A stretch of 64,000 bases of DNA from Niabella yanshanensis (GCF_034424215.1 NZ_CP139960.1:186001-250000); one strand, 5' to 3'. Shown: positions 9,165 to 17,834, numbered from the stretch's first letter. A program made the numbers and translations. The notes: a model not told the origin generated them from the letters alone.

Positions 9165-9595
9165 TCAATTTATTGGGTGGAAAGAAATCCTCCCGGCAGG
9201 GAAGAGAATAGTAATCAATACCACTATCAACAGGAAATTAAACTCAATACCATTGTTTCCCCCACCTACTACAAACCAGCCGTTGAGCAAATGAACCACA
9301 AAAACGCAGACAATTAATATCATGATCGTTATAATGCAGGCGGGCTTTACCCATTTGTTAATAACGAAACAAGCGGCTGCTGCGATATGGGAGAGCTTAA
9401 TAGACCAGGCTGTGAATAAACCAACGGAGCTAAACCCAATTGATCGAGGTAGGCGCCAAAGTCTGAAATAGAATGATTTATAATACCCGGAATGCTGTGC
9501 ATCAATAAAATAATACTTAAAGCTATCCGAAGGAGAAGGGTGTTTACCGGCATACAATCAGTTTTAAGATGAAAATAGCTTTCTAAAGATCGCAA
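9165..9595 (-). pseudogene. DoxX-family membrane protein, frameshifted
   Basis: Two overlapping minus-strand frames together make one DoxX-like protein. The first part (from 9595) reads LLRIALSIILLMHSIPG, then LDQLGLAPLVY. The second part, in another frame and ending at 9165, continues AWSIKLSHIAAAACFVINKW and then FVVHLLNGW, ending in LLIVVLITILFPAGRISF. The order of segments, the four hydrophobic stretches and the PGRxS-like end fit DoxX. A single-base shift near 9405-9425 separates the halves. It could be a sequencing error, but the neighbouring response-regulator remnant is also broken. Confidence 0.65.
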
Positions 9596-9614
9596 AAAAA
9601 GAGCGGATAGTTGA

Positions 9615-10132
9615 AACCACCCTCTGAGAAAACGCCCGCAGGTAATTCTAACAACAGCTTACCGGGAGTATGCACTGGAAGGATATGATTTAAATGTGGT
9701 TGATTACATGCTGAAGTCAATCCAGTTTAATCGCTTTCTGGCGGCGGTTCATAAACTGGCTATGCCGGTACTCAGACCTGTTGCGGCTAATACAGGCGAA
9801 AAAGAGCGGCCTTTGCAAAAACAGATTTTCGTAAATATCAATAAAAAAATATCCGGAGTCACCGGGATGAAGTTATTTATATAGAAAGCCAGCGTGAGTA
9901 TATCAGGATTGTAGCAGATAAGCAGGCCTACCTGGTGAAGTATCAGCTTTCAGATTTCGAAGCACTGCTCGGCCCAGTAGATTTTATAAGGGTACATCGT
10001 TCTTTTATCGTATCCAAAGCCCGTGTTAGGGCGTATACGGCCACCGAGATAGAGGTTGAGGCCGGTTCTATTCCCATTGGCAGGAACTTTAAGGAACTCG
10101 TTTTCAAAGCCCTGGAAGGCCCGATTTCTTAA
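9615..10132 (+). pseudogene. LytTR response regulator remnant
   Basis: From 9615 the frame reads [26 protein letters not shown], which is the end of a receiver domain (the usual form is VDYLLKPI). It then loses frame near 9850-9870. In the next frame, [16 protein letters not shown] leads into a full LytTR DNA-binding domain (FIRVHRSFIVS, IPIGRNFKEL). The first two thirds of the receiver, including the phosphorylated aspartate, are absent because the sequence runs directly into the DoxX remnant. Truncation plus a frameshift make it a pseudogene. No partner histidine kinase is nearby. Confidence 0.75.
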
Positions 10133-10217
10133 TTTTGAGACATATTTAATAAATAGCCTGTATTTGCCATTTATCTTTATTGTAAATTCGCGAAGCATTT
10201 AAAGGATCAATTTAGAT

Positions 10218-12140
10218 ATGAAGAAGTATTTTTTATTGGTAGGTTTTGTTATAACGTCTGGATGGGTAATGGCTCAAAGCGGCAGACTGGTCGCGGAAAA
10301 ATCAGGTAAAGGTGCTGTGCTGGTGCATCAGGTGCAGCCTAAGGAGGGATTGTATTCGATCAGCCGGGCGTATGGTGTAAAAGTAGCTGATATAGCAGCA
10401 GCGAACGGTTTTGATAAAGACAAAGGGTTGTCGATTGGACAGAAAATAAAAATTCCTTTAACTGCCGAAAATCTTTCTAAGAGAAAAGGTAAGACGCCCG
10501 TGTATTATGAAGTGTCTGCCAAAGAAACATTAACAAGCATCAGCAGCCGTTTCAATAAGGTATCCGTAAAGGATCTGAAAAGCTGGAATAAAATTAGCGG
10601 GGATGCGATTGGCAGGGAAAAAAGTATTATTGTAGGATATTTTGATGGAGCAGCTCCTGCAGCGGCTGCTGAAAAAGAAACAGATCAAAAAGGCAACACG
10701 GCTAAGACCGGCACCAAAGCTATGGGGCAGGCGTTGGTTAAAGGAACCAACATTAATATCCGCAAAGGACCGGCCACAGATCAGTCGGTAGTAGGAACAG
10801 CCCGGCAGGATGAGGTGTTGGATATTCTTAAAAAAGTGGATGATGAGTGGGCCTGGGTTCGTACTAAAGATGGTGTAGAAGGTTTTGTGGCTTCCCAGTT
10901 TTTGGAGACAATAGAAAGGAAAGCCGAAGCTAAGCCAACACGCACCGCAGCAAAAGCTATAGGCACTGCGACGGTTTCCGGCACTAATATCAATATAAGG
11001 AAAGGCCCTGCAACAGACCAGGAAGTGATTGGCGTAGCACAGCAGGATGAAATAGTGGATGTACTTAAAAAGGTAAATAGTGAATGGACCTCCATTCGTA
11101 CCAAAGACGGGACAGAAGGATTTGTGGCTTCCCAGTTTTTAGTTACAGGCGATAAAAAAGCAGCTGCTAAACCAGAAGCGCCTGTTGTTGTTAAGGCAAT
11201 AGGTAAGGCTACTGTTTCCGGGACAAATATTAATATTCGCAAAGGCGCTGCTACCGACCAGGAAGTGGTGGGTGTAGCGCAGCAGGATGAAGAAGTGGAA
11301 GTGCTAAAAAATGTGAATAGCGAATGGACTTCTATTCGTACCAAAGATGGGGTAGAAGGGTTCGTTGCTTCGAGGTTTTTACAAGCCGGGGGCAAGAAGG
11401 CTGAACCGGCGAAAGCTGTTGCAGCTACCAAAACAGCCACCGCCTACGGCACCCGCATCAATATCCGTAAAGGTCCTGCTACCGACCAGGAAGTGATAGG
11501 TATGGCGCAGGCCGAAGAAGTGTTGACTTATATTCGTAAGGTAAATGACGAGTGGTCAGAAGTGCGCAATGCCGATGGCTCTGTAACTGGTTTTGTTGCA
11601 ACCCGGTTCCTGTCATTTGATGGACAGCCTTCGGTAGCCGCAGTAGAAGCGGAGGCGTTGGCGAAATCCCAGGCTGAAGCCAACAAAGCAGCTGAGGAAG
11701 CAGCGGCTGCAGAAAGGGCGGTAGCAGACGCGAGGAAAAGAGAAGAAGATCAAAAAGCCGAAAGCCTGGTATCGGAAAAAATAACAGCCCGCAATGATGC
11801 TGAAACCTCTACGCCTGACGAGGCTGGTTATTTTAAAGCAGATTACCTGAAGATGGTGAATCCCAACCTGGCTTATGAAAAAACCTTTGCTTCGGGTATT
11901 TTTAAAACAGATCGTGGCTGGAATGATGGGAAATATTATTTGCTAATGGACAATGCGGCTCCTGGTAGCCTGGTAAAACTGACCAATCCGGCCAATAACA
12001 AAGTGGTGTATGCAAAGGTGCTAGGCAAAATGAAAGGTATTCAATACAGCGAGGGATTTGATATACGGATCAGCGAAGCGGCAGCTCAAAAGCTCCAGAT
12101 TGGTAATACCGATAAGTTTAATGTAACGGTGACCTACTAA
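10218..12140 (+). CDS. Exported LysM protein with four SH3 repeats
   Basis: Signal peptide at residues 1-19 (cut after WVMAQ). A LysM domain at about 35-80 (LYSISRAYGVKVADIAAANG) is followed by a second weaker LysM at 95-140. Four bacterial SH3 repeats follow at about 172-229, 251-308, 331-388 and 407-465, each with GTNINIRKGPATDQ, EW and DG.EGFVAS.FL. An Ala/Glu-rich coiled coil (475-520) precedes a C-terminal domain (545-640) resembling an RlpA-like double-psi barrel. LysM and SH3b domains bind peptidoglycan, so an envelope-bound wall-binding role is inferred. A weak promoter (TTTG at 10163, TAAATTCG at 10183) precedes the gene. Confidence 0.88.
   Translation: MKKYFLLVGFVITSGWVMAQSGRLVAEKSGKGAVLVHQVQPKEGLYSISRAYGVKVADIAAANGFDKDKGLSIGQKIKIPLTAENLSKRKGKTPVYYEVSAKETLTSISSRFNKVSVKDLKSWNKISGDAIGREKSIIVGYFDGAAPAAAAEKETDQKGNTAKTGTKAMGQALVKGTNINIRKGPATDQSVVGTARQDEVLDILKKVDDEWAWVRTKDGVEGFVASQFLETIERKAEAKPTRTAAKAIGTATVSGTNINIRKGPATDQEVIGVAQQDEIVDVLKKVNSEWTSIRTKDGTEGFVASQFLVTGDKKAAAKPEAPVVVKAIGKATVSGTNINIRKGAATDQEVVGVAQQDEEVEVLKNVNSEWTSIRTKDGVEGFVASRFLQAGGKKAEPAKAVAATKTATAYGTRINIRKGPATDQEVIGMAQAEEVLTYIRKVNDEWSEVRNADGSVTGFVATRFLSFDGQPSVAAVEAEALAKSQAEANKAAEEAAAAERAVADARKREEDQKAESLVSEKITARNDAETSTPDEAGYFKADYLKMVNPNLAYEKTFASGIFKTDRGWNDGKYYLLMDNAAPGSLVKLTNPANNKVVYAKVLGKMKGIQYSEGFDIRISEAAAQKLQIGNTDKFNVTVTY
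10731..11612 (+). repeat. Four tandem SH3-coding repeats
   Basis: The SH3 units repeat every 76-80 codons and are highly similar at the DNA level, especially units 2 and 3. The composition leaves a long antisense open frame (10781-11440) that is only a shadow. Units 2 and 3 are the most recently duplicated, judging by near-identical protein sequence. Confidence 0.85.
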
Positions 12141-12150
12141 AGACCGGAGT

Positions 12151-13308
12151 TTAGATATCGCCTATATCTCTCCAGGATATAATACTGGTATGCTCGTTTA
12201 ACGGTTCCGTTTTATTACCGCCGTAAACGAGCATGCTTTGCTTATGGTAGAAATTATTTTTCTGCCAGTAACGAATTCCTGAAAACATAGATGCATTAGT
12301 TGCGTGGGCCGCTTTTATTTCAATAGCCAGCGGCTGACCATCTTTCTCGTATACCAGGTCGATTTCATTTCCCGCACTATCCCTAAAGTAATACATCTCG
12401 CCTGATAGCCCCTGGTTAGTGTTGTTCTTCTTTATTTCGCTGATGATCCAATTTTCAAAAAGAGCTCCATAGGCATTGTGTTTTTTCAGGTGGGTTATAT
12501 TGGGTATGCCCAGTAAACGGCATAATAATCCCGTATCATGAAAGTAGAGTTTTGGGCTTTTTAATATGCGCTTATTTAAATTATTATACCAGGGTTGCAG
12601 TAAAAAGATAACGTAACTGCTTTCCAACACGCCGAGCCAGGACAGTATCGTTTTGGTGTCTACCCCCACCTGTTTAGCCAGTTCTTCCCTGTTCAATATC
12701 TGGCCGGCGTAATTAGCACATAAAAATAAAAACCGGTTAAAGGCCGCCAGGTTATTAATGTTTTTCAGTAGGCGAACGTCGCGCTGTACATAAGTTTGTA
12801 TATAGCTATTCATCCATATTTCGGGTTTCAGCTTTTCCTGCCATATTTCCGGGTATCCGCCGTTAAGGATATGTTTTAAGAAATTATCTTCGGCCAGTTG
12901 GGCATCTTTTAACTCGGCATAGCTTAAGGGCAGCAATGAGATATAGCCCGCGCGACCGGCAAGTGATTGAGATATCTGTTCCTGTAACAGGAAATTATTA
13001 GAACCGGTTAAAATGAACTGGCCCCGTTTAGTGCTTTTATCAAGAACTGTCTGCAGGTAGCGAAGTAGTTCAGGTACGCGTTGTACTTCATCAAGTATGG
13101 CGCCCCTTTTGTTTTGGTTCAAAAAATTTTCAATATTCTTCAGAACTTGATGTTCGGTAGCCGGACTTTCGAAGTTGAAATAAGCTTTGTCGGGGCATAA
13201 AAGCCGGCTTAATGTGGTCTTGCCGCTTTGCCTGGGTCCGGTAACACACAGGGCCCTGAACTGGTTTAGAGATTCTTTAGCTGATTGTAAAATTGCTCTT
13301 TCAATCAT
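12151..13308 (-). CDS. AAA+ ATPase with DUF4143 domain
   Basis: Walker A is VTGPRQSGKTTLSRL near residue 28 and Walker B is GAILDEVQRV. These are followed by the sensor FILTGSNNFLL and the AAA segment LLPLSYAEL. The C-terminal DUF4143 part includes YIQTYVQRDVRLL, LYFHDTGLLCRLLG, and a nuclease-like core EIDLVYEKDGQPLAIEIKAA, with the ExK pattern of the PD-(D/E)XK fold. Family members are common in bacteria and their role is unsettled. The start at 13308 (MIERAIL) is preferred over a longer frame to 13449, because the longer N-terminus is only the translation of the upstream tandem repeat. The gene is convergent with the LysM gene. Confidence 0.88.
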   Translation of the reverse strand: MIERAILQSAKESLNQFRALCVTGPRQSGKTTLSRLLCPDKAYFNFESPATEHQVLKNIENFLNQNKRGAILDEVQRVPELLRYLQTVLDKSTKRGQFILTGSNNFLLQEQISQSLAGRAGYISLLPLSYAELKDAQLAEDNFLKHILNGGYPEIWQEKLKPEIWMNSYIQTYVQRDVRLLKNINNLAAFNRFLFLCANYAGQILNREELAKQVGVDTKTILSWLGVLESSYVIFLLQPWYNNLNKRILKSPKLYFHDTGLLCRLLGIPNITHLKKHNAYGALFENWIISEIKKNNTNQGLSGEMYYFRDSAGNEIDLVYEKDGQPLAIEIKAAHATNASMFSGIRYWQKNNFYHKQSMLVYGGNKTEPLNEHTSIISWRDIGDI

Positions 13309-13311
13309 TAA

Positions 13312-13405
13312 ATTCCATTTTTGCAAAAATATGTAAAAATGGAGTAAGATTCCATTTTTGCAAAAATATGTAAAAATGGAGTAAGATTCCATTTTTACAA
13401 AAAAG
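13312..13405 (-). promoter_or_regulatory. Tandem 37-bp repeat with promoter-like boxes and palindrome
   Basis: Two full copies of a 37-bp unit (13312-13348 and 13349-13385) and a partial third (from 13386) lie directly upstream of the DUF4143 ATPase. Each full unit has the inverted repeat CCATTTTT...AAAAATGG. On the minus strand each also has TATTTTTG, which fits the -7 consensus TAnnTTTG. The arrangement suggests a multi-copy operator or promoter, possibly autoregulatory. Confidence 0.6.
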
Positions 13406-13455
13406 GCTTCAAAAGATTTAAAAAGATAGTACTGTAAAAGGCCAACCAAATTAAG

Positions 13456-14394
13456 TTAGAACCGGTAGCCGCGTAAGAAATCTTCTATAAGCATTCTTTT
13501 TTTGCCCTCCAGTTGTATTTCGAGCAGGTTCAGCGATCCATCGGAGCAGGCAAGGTGTAAATAAGTTTTCCCGTCTGTAGTAAATTCACCTGCAGCTACG
13601 CCGGGCACAACAGGCAACTTTTCAGCACGATAGATTTTTAGTTTTTTTTCTTTTAAAAATGTAAAGGCAGCAGGGTAGGGAGAAAGCCCGCGTATCAAAT
13701 TATATATTTCTTCAGTCTTTCGTGTCGTGTTAATCTCACAGGTTTCAGTAAAGATCTTAGGTGCATGGCGCAGCGTTTGATCAGTGGACAGTAGCTGCGG
13801 CATTTCCCGGAGGCTGCCATCCGCCAGGCCTTTAACCGTTTTCAGCAGTAGCCCAGCCCCAACATGCATCATGAGGTCGTGTATGGTACCTGCGGTATCT
13901 GTTTCTTTAATGGGAAAACTTTCCTGCAATAATATATCGCCGGTGTCTATTTCGTGTTGGAGCTTGAAAGTGGTAACGCCGGTTTCTTTTTCCCCATTGA
14001 TTACGGCCCAGTTAATAGGCGCGGCGCCGCGGTATTGAGGTAGCAGGGAGCCATGGAGGTTGATGGTGCCCATGGGAGGCATATTCCAAACTGCTTCAGG
14101 TAACATGCGAAATGCCACACAGATCTGCAGGTCGGCCTTTAATGCTTTTAATTTCTCTAAAAAGGCAGGATTTTTTAGCTTTTCTGGCTGAAGAACGGGC
14201 AGGTTTTTGCTAACGGCGTATTTTTTCACCGCGCTTTGCTGTAATTCCATACCCCGGCCCGCAGGTTTGTCGGGAGCTGTAATGACTGCAACAACATTGC
14301 AACCTGCTTCCACAAGGACGTTCAGGCTGGTTACTGCAAATTCAGGCGTACCCATATAAATGATACGTAATTTTCTGTACTGATCCTCATTCAT
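13456..14394 (-). CDS. fmt: Methionyl-tRNA formyltransferase
   Basis: Formylates the initiator Met-tRNA using 10-formyltetrahydrofolate. It shows IIYMGTPEFAV at the N-terminus, the catalytic signature HGSLLPQYRGAAPINWA near 113-130 with its essential Asn replaced in context by the INLHGS form typical of Fmt, and GDILLQESFPI. The C-terminal domain (about 210-312) includes IYNLIRGLSPYPAAF, another Fmt hallmark. A length of 312 residues is normal. No def gene is adjacent. It lies between the DUF4143 ATPase and the FKBP gene. Confidence 0.95.
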   Translation of the reverse strand: MNEDQYRKLRIIYMGTPEFAVTSLNVLVEAGCNVVAVITAPDKPAGRGMELQQSAVKKYAVSKNLPVLQPEKLKNPAFLEKLKALKADLQICVAFRMLPEAVWNMPPMGTINLHGSLLPQYRGAAPINWAVINGEKETGVTTFKLQHEIDTGDILLQESFPIKETDTAGTIHDLMMHVGAGLLLKTVKGLADGSLREMPQLLSTDQTLRHAPKIFTETCEINTTRKTEEIYNLIRGLSPYPAAFTFLKEKKLKIYRAEKLPVVPGVAAGEFTTDGKTYLHLACSDGSLNLLEIQLEGKKRMLIEDFLRGYRF

Positions 14395-14459
14395 GGGCGC
14401 GAATATCGTATGCTTTTTTGATAAAAAACAGGCGGCAAATTAAAAAGGCCTACCTTCGA

Positions 14460-14543
14460 TTGCAGAGAAGACAGCTTTTGATATATTTCGTGTTGGGTAT
14501 TGCACTGCTGTTCAACTGTGTGACGCCCCCGGCCAATAATTGA
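14460..14543 (+). CDS. Possible 27-residue lipoprotein-like peptide
   Basis: A short frame from TTG at 14460 encodes a hydrophobic stretch ending in ALLFNC, then VTPPANN. This looks like a signal sequence with a lipobox cysteine. TACCTTCG at about 14451, close to a -7 box, lies just upstream. It ends 32 bp before the FKBP gene. Very short, non-ATG, and not recognised; it could be a decayed leader. Confidence 0.25.
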   Translation: MQRRQLLIYFVLGIALLFNCVTPPANN

Positions 14544-14575
14544 AAGCTGACATATAAACAACAAACAAGAAAACA

Positions 14576-15031
14576 ATGCAACAAGTAAAAAAAGGTGATA
14601 AAGTAAAAGTGCATTATCACGGTAAGTTGACTACAGGTGAAACATTTGATAGCTCTGAAGGTCGTGAACCGCTTGAGTTTGAAGTAGGTAGTGGCATGGT
14701 GATCAAAGGTTTTGATGATGGTGTTACCGGTATGGAGGTGGGTGAAAAGAAGACCATTAATATACCCGTGGAAGAAGCATACGGTCCCAAAAACGACGAG
14801 ATGTTAATCGATATGCCGAAGGATCGTTTTCCTGAAGATATGCAGTTGGAGGTAGGGATGCCACTAGTGATGAGTGACCCAAGTGGCCAGCAGTTCCAGG
14901 TGGTAGTTACGGAGATTAAAGACGACGCGGTGACACTCGATGGTAACCATCCGTTGGCCGGTAAAGATTTGATTTTTGACCTTGAATTAGTAGGCATTGA
15001 AGGGAAAGCTCCTTTAATTATAACTCCCTAA
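14576..15031 (+). CDS. FKBP-type peptidyl-prolyl isomerase, SlyD-like
   Basis: A 151-residue cytoplasmic protein. Residues 1-70 hold the first half of the FKBP fold ([34 protein letters not shown]). An inserted IF or flap domain (about 75-125, [17 protein letters not shown]) is followed by the return strands ([16 protein letters not shown]). The NHPLAGK motif is typical of SlyD. The His/Cys-rich metal-binding tail of enterobacterial SlyD is absent. Known function is prolyl isomerase and chaperone. It is monocistronic, with a strong terminator 25 bp downstream. Confidence 0.93.
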   Translation: MQQVKKGDKVKVHYHGKLTTGETFDSSEGREPLEFEVGSGMVIKGFDDGVTGMEVGEKKTINIPVEEAYGPKNDEMLIDMPKDRFPEDMQLEVGMPLVMSDPSGQQFQVVVTEIKDDAVTLDGNHPLAGKDLIFDLELVGIEGKAPLIITP

Positions 15032-15055
15032 TTCGTAGTATTGTATATATAAAAT

Positions 15056-15092
15056 CCCCAAGGTATATTTGACGATACTTTGGGGTTTTTTT
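15056..15092 (+). terminator. Rho-independent terminator after FKBP gene
   Basis: A 10-bp stem, CCCCAAGGTA with TACTTTGGGG (one G-T pair), with a 10-base loop and followed by seven T. It sits 25 bp beyond the FKBP stop. Confidence 0.88.
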
Positions 15093-15105
15093 ATGGTTGG
15101 ATTTA

Positions 15106-15137
15106 TTGGTTTCTTTAGCATGCAACCCTTAAATTTG
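15106..15137 (+). promoter_or_regulatory. Probable promoter of pepT
   Basis: TTG at 15106-15108 and TAAATTTG at 15130-15137 match the Bacteroidota -33/-7 pattern with 21 bases between them. The pepT ATG is 43 bases downstream. Confidence 0.5.
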
Positions 15138-15180
15138 CAAAGACCCTGGAAAGTACCCATAACCGATAAAATATTATTGA

Positions 15181-16446
15181 ATGATCAGTGATTATGACTT
15201 TAGTGTTGCGAGCCGTTTTCTGAAATACGTTACCGTAGATACGCAAAGCGATCCCAATGCCGACCGCTTTCCTTCAACAGAAAAACAAAAGGATTTAAGC
15301 CGTATTCTGGTGAATGAACTGCAGCAGATGGGCGTGGCTGATGCGCAACTGGATGAGCATGGTTATGTATATGCGACCATACCAGGCAATACGGATAAAA
15401 AAGTCCCGGTGATTTGCTTTTGCAGTCATGTTGATACGGCGCCTGATTGTTCCGGTACGGGTGTTAAGCCCATTGTTCATAAAAACTTTGACGGGAAAGA
15501 TATTGTGTTGCCCGATGATCCGTCGCAGGTGATCTCTATCAGGCAGCATTCGTATCTGAAAAAGCGTATCGGCGATGATATCATCACTGCATCCGGAACT
15601 ACTTTATTAGGAGCTGATGATAAAGCGGGGGTGGCCATTATTATGGACCTGGCTAATTACCTGGTTACACATCCTGAAGTAAAACATGGCGATATCAAAA
15701 TATTGTTTACGCCCGATGAGGAAGTGGGGCGTGGTGTAGAGGAAGTAGATCTGAAAAAGCTGGGCGCCGATTTTGGCTATACGCTTGACGGCGGTAAACG
15801 CGGGACATACACCGATGAGACCTTTAGTGCTAATGGCGTTACCGTAACGTTTTTTGGGATCAGCGCTCATCCGGGTTATGCAAAAGGCAAACTGGTGAAC
15901 GCAATGAAGGTGGCCGGTACTTTTTTGGATTTGTTACCTAAAGATTCTTTTAGCCCGGAGAATACTGAAGAAAGGGAAGGTTTTGTGCACCCCGTGCAAA
16001 TGGAAGGTACCGTAGAGAAAGCAGTCGTTCAATTTATCATCCGCGATTTCGATACTTCTATGCTGAAGCTTCACGAAAAGAGACTAGAGCAGTTTGCCAA
16101 ACAAGCTACCGGCAGGTATGACGGCTCTACCTATACTTTTGAAAGCAGGGAGCAGTACCGCAATATGAAAGATGTGCTGAAAGACTATCCCCAGATCGGC
16201 GAGTATGTGAAGGAGGCTATGAAGCGCAGTGAGGTTGATTTCAGGCAGGATAGTGCCCGCGGTGGTACTGACGGATCCCGTTTGTCATTTATGGGCTTGC
16301 CTTGCCCGGATATTTTTACCGGCGAAATGGCTTTCCATAGCAAACAGGAATATGTAAGTGTGCAGGATATGCAGAAGTCGGTTGAAGTATTGGTTAACCT
16401 GGTACAGGTATGGGAAGAAAAGGGCGAGCTTTTGCCGGTGGTTTAA
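15181..16446 (+). CDS. pepT: Peptidase T (tripeptide aminopeptidase)
   Basis: An M20-family dinuclear zinc aminopeptidase that removes N-terminal residues from tripeptides in the cytoplasm. Metal ligands are visible: SHVDTAP (H83, D85), GADDKAG (D146), TPDEEVGRG (catalytic and ligand Glu at 180-181) and FSANGVTVTFFGISAHPGYAKG in the lid domain. The late motif RGGTDGSRLSFMGLPCPDIFTG is diagnostic of PepT. The 421-residue length fits. It is transcribed alone between two intergenic gaps. Confidence 0.96.
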   Translation: MISDYDFSVASRFLKYVTVDTQSDPNADRFPSTEKQKDLSRILVNELQQMGVADAQLDEHGYVYATIPGNTDKKVPVICFCSHVDTAPDCSGTGVKPIVHKNFDGKDIVLPDDPSQVISIRQHSYLKKRIGDDIITASGTTLLGADDKAGVAIIMDLANYLVTHPEVKHGDIKILFTPDEEVGRGVEEVDLKKLGADFGYTLDGGKRGTYTDETFSANGVTVTFFGISAHPGYAKGKLVNAMKVAGTFLDLLPKDSFSPENTEEREGFVHPVQMEGTVEKAVVQFIIRDFDTSMLKLHEKRLEQFAKQATGRYDGSTYTFESREQYRNMKDVLKDYPQIGEYVKEAMKRSEVDFRQDSARGGTDGSRLSFMGLPCPDIFTGEMAFHSKQEYVSVQDMQKSVEVLVNLVQVWEEKGELLPVV

Positions 16447-16549
16447 ATACTGCTAACGTATCATCAGCTGGATTGCTGGTGCCGCTGGTTGTAAACCGGT
16501 GATTGCCCGATTCATTTATTTATCTCTATTTTTATAAAAAATAAACACT

Positions 16550-17509
16550 ATGGAATTTTTAAGTTACTGGTGGGTGGTTGTTTTACTCATCATTGTATTT
16601 AGCGGCCTGTTTACGATTAACCAGGGGTATATAGGCGTTATTACCATGTTTGGCAAATACCAGCGTATAGCCCGCCCGGGTTTGCGTTTTAAAATTCCAT
16701 TAATAGAGCAGCTCTTTAAAAGAGTATCTACACAAAACCGCTCTGTAGAATTAGAATTTCAGGCAGTAACACAGGATCAGGCCAATGTATATTTTAAGGC
16801 GATGTTACTATATGCTGTACAGAATGAAGACGAGGATACGATCAAGAAAGTAGCTTTTAAATTTATCAGCGATCGCGACCTGATGCAGGCATTGATTAAA
16901 ACCATTGAAGGTAATGTACGTTCTTTTGTGGCAACTAAAAAGCAGGCAGAAGTGTTAGGTCTCCGCAGAGAAATTGTGCAATATGTAAAAGTTGAAATTG
17001 ACCAAACGTTGGAGGAGTGGGGTTTTCACCTGCAGGATCTGCAGATCAATGATATTACTTTTGATAAGATGATCCTTGACTCGATGAGCAAAGTGGTGGC
17101 CAGTAATAACCTGAAAGCTGCTGCGGAAAATGAGGGCCAGGCTTTATTGATCACAAAGACCAAGTCGGCGGAGGCGGAGGGTAACGCCATTAAGATCAGT
17201 GCCGAGGCAGAACGTGAAGCGGCTAAATTAAGAGGTCAGGGTATTGCGCTTTTTCGCGAGGAAGTGGCAAAGGGGATGTCTTCTGCGGCTACGGAGTTAA
17301 GGCAGGCTAATTTGGATACTAATTTTATTTTATTTAGTATGTGGACGGAGGCGATCAAAAACTTTGCAGAATACGGTAAGGGTAATGTGATCTTCCTGGA
17401 TGGCAGTACTGAAGGGATGGAAAAAAGTATGAAGCAGTTTCAGGCATTGATGATGAGACCGGCAGGTACAGATGAAGATTTTAATAAACCCAAAATTCAG
17501 GGGGTATAA
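16550..17509 (+). CDS. SPFH/Band 7 domain membrane protein
   Basis: One N-terminal membrane segment (about 5-22) is followed by a prohibitin-homology domain starting at INQGYIGVITMFGKYQRIARPG. The stomatin-like sequence runs through FKIPLIEQLFKRVSTQNRSVE and DGSTEGM, with an Ala/Glu-rich coiled coil at about 195-240 (KSAEAEGNAIKISAEAERE). Such proteins form oligomeric membrane scaffolds. Their partner here is unknown, and no NfeD gene is adjacent. Its last bases precede the tRNA-Leu region. Confidence 0.9.
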   Translation: MEFLSYWWVVVLLIIVFSGLFTINQGYIGVITMFGKYQRIARPGLRFKIPLIEQLFKRVSTQNRSVELEFQAVTQDQANVYFKAMLLYAVQNEDEDTIKKVAFKFISDRDLMQALIKTIEGNVRSFVATKKQAEVLGLRREIVQYVKVEIDQTLEEWGFHLQDLQINDITFDKMILDSMSKVVASNNLKAAAENEGQALLITKTKSAEAEGNAIKISAEAEREAAKLRGQGIALFREEVAKGMSSAATELRQANLDTNFILFSMWTEAIKNFAEYGKGNVIFLDGSTEGMEKSMKQFQALMMRPAGTDEDFNKPKIQGV

Positions 17510-17560
17510 TTTGTATTTTGTATTCAAATTTTCATTAGCTTTGCCACCCCAAAACAGGCT

Positions 17561-17602
17561 GCCCGGGTGGCGATCCCGATAATTCGGGAGGTAGACGCAG
17601 GA
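17561..17602 (+). pseudogene. Truncated tRNA-Leu 5' copy with palindromic insertion
   Basis: The 12 bases GCCCGGGTGGCG and the 10 bases GGTAGACGCA are identical to the start and D-arm end of the real tRNA-Leu at 17642. Between them the D-loop bases are replaced by a 16-bp palindrome, TCCCGATAATTCGGGA. Nothing beyond the D-arm is present, so it cannot fold as a tRNA. Confidence 0.75.
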
Positions 17603-17641
17603 TATTATTAATTTCTGTTGTTTGAAGTCACCCAAGGAAAT

Positions 17642-17725
17642 GCCCGGGTGGCGAAATTGGTAGACGCACCGTCTTCAGGTGGCGGCGTCCGAAAGGATGT
17701 GCTGGTTCGAATCCAGTCCCGGGCA
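17642..17725 (+). tRNA. tRNA-Leu (CAG)
   Basis: Acceptor GCCCGGG pairs with CCCGGGC. The D-arm is GCG/CGC around AAATTGGTAGA. The anticodon stem CCGTC/GGCGG encloses TTCAGGT, giving anticodon CAG. A long class II variable arm (CGTCCGAAAGGATG) and the T-arm loop TTCGAAT follow, with A as discriminator. CCA is not encoded. The long variable arm and CAG anticodon identify leucine. Confidence 0.95.
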
Positions 17726-17729
17726 CGAA

Positions 17730-17768
17730 AAGAGGTTGTAAGTATTGACTTGCAACCTCTTTTGTTTT
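17730..17768 (+). terminator. Rho-independent terminator after tRNA-Leu
   Basis: A 13-bp stem AAGAGGTTGTAAG with CTTGCAACCTCTT (one G-T pair) and a 6-base loop, followed by a T-rich tail TTTGTTTTG. It begins 5 bases after the tRNA. Confidence 0.85.
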
Positions 17769-17834
17769 GTCGTGTGTCAAAAAGTGTCGCTTTTTTACGC
17801 TTGTTACCACTATTAATGACACATGACTTTTACG

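Noticed and set aside
10781-11440. A 219-residue minus-strand open frame opposite the LysM/SH3 gene
   Set aside because: It is a repeat-driven shadow with Ser/Thr-rich composition and no domain; the plus-strand gene has clear domains.
13312-13405. CRISPR-like array
   Set aside because: Units are contiguous, without spacers, and only two and a half copies, so it is a tandem repeat.
12151-13449. Longer DUF4143 ATPase start at 13449
   Set aside because: The extra residues are the translated 37-bp repeat, giving a repetitive non-homologous N-terminus.
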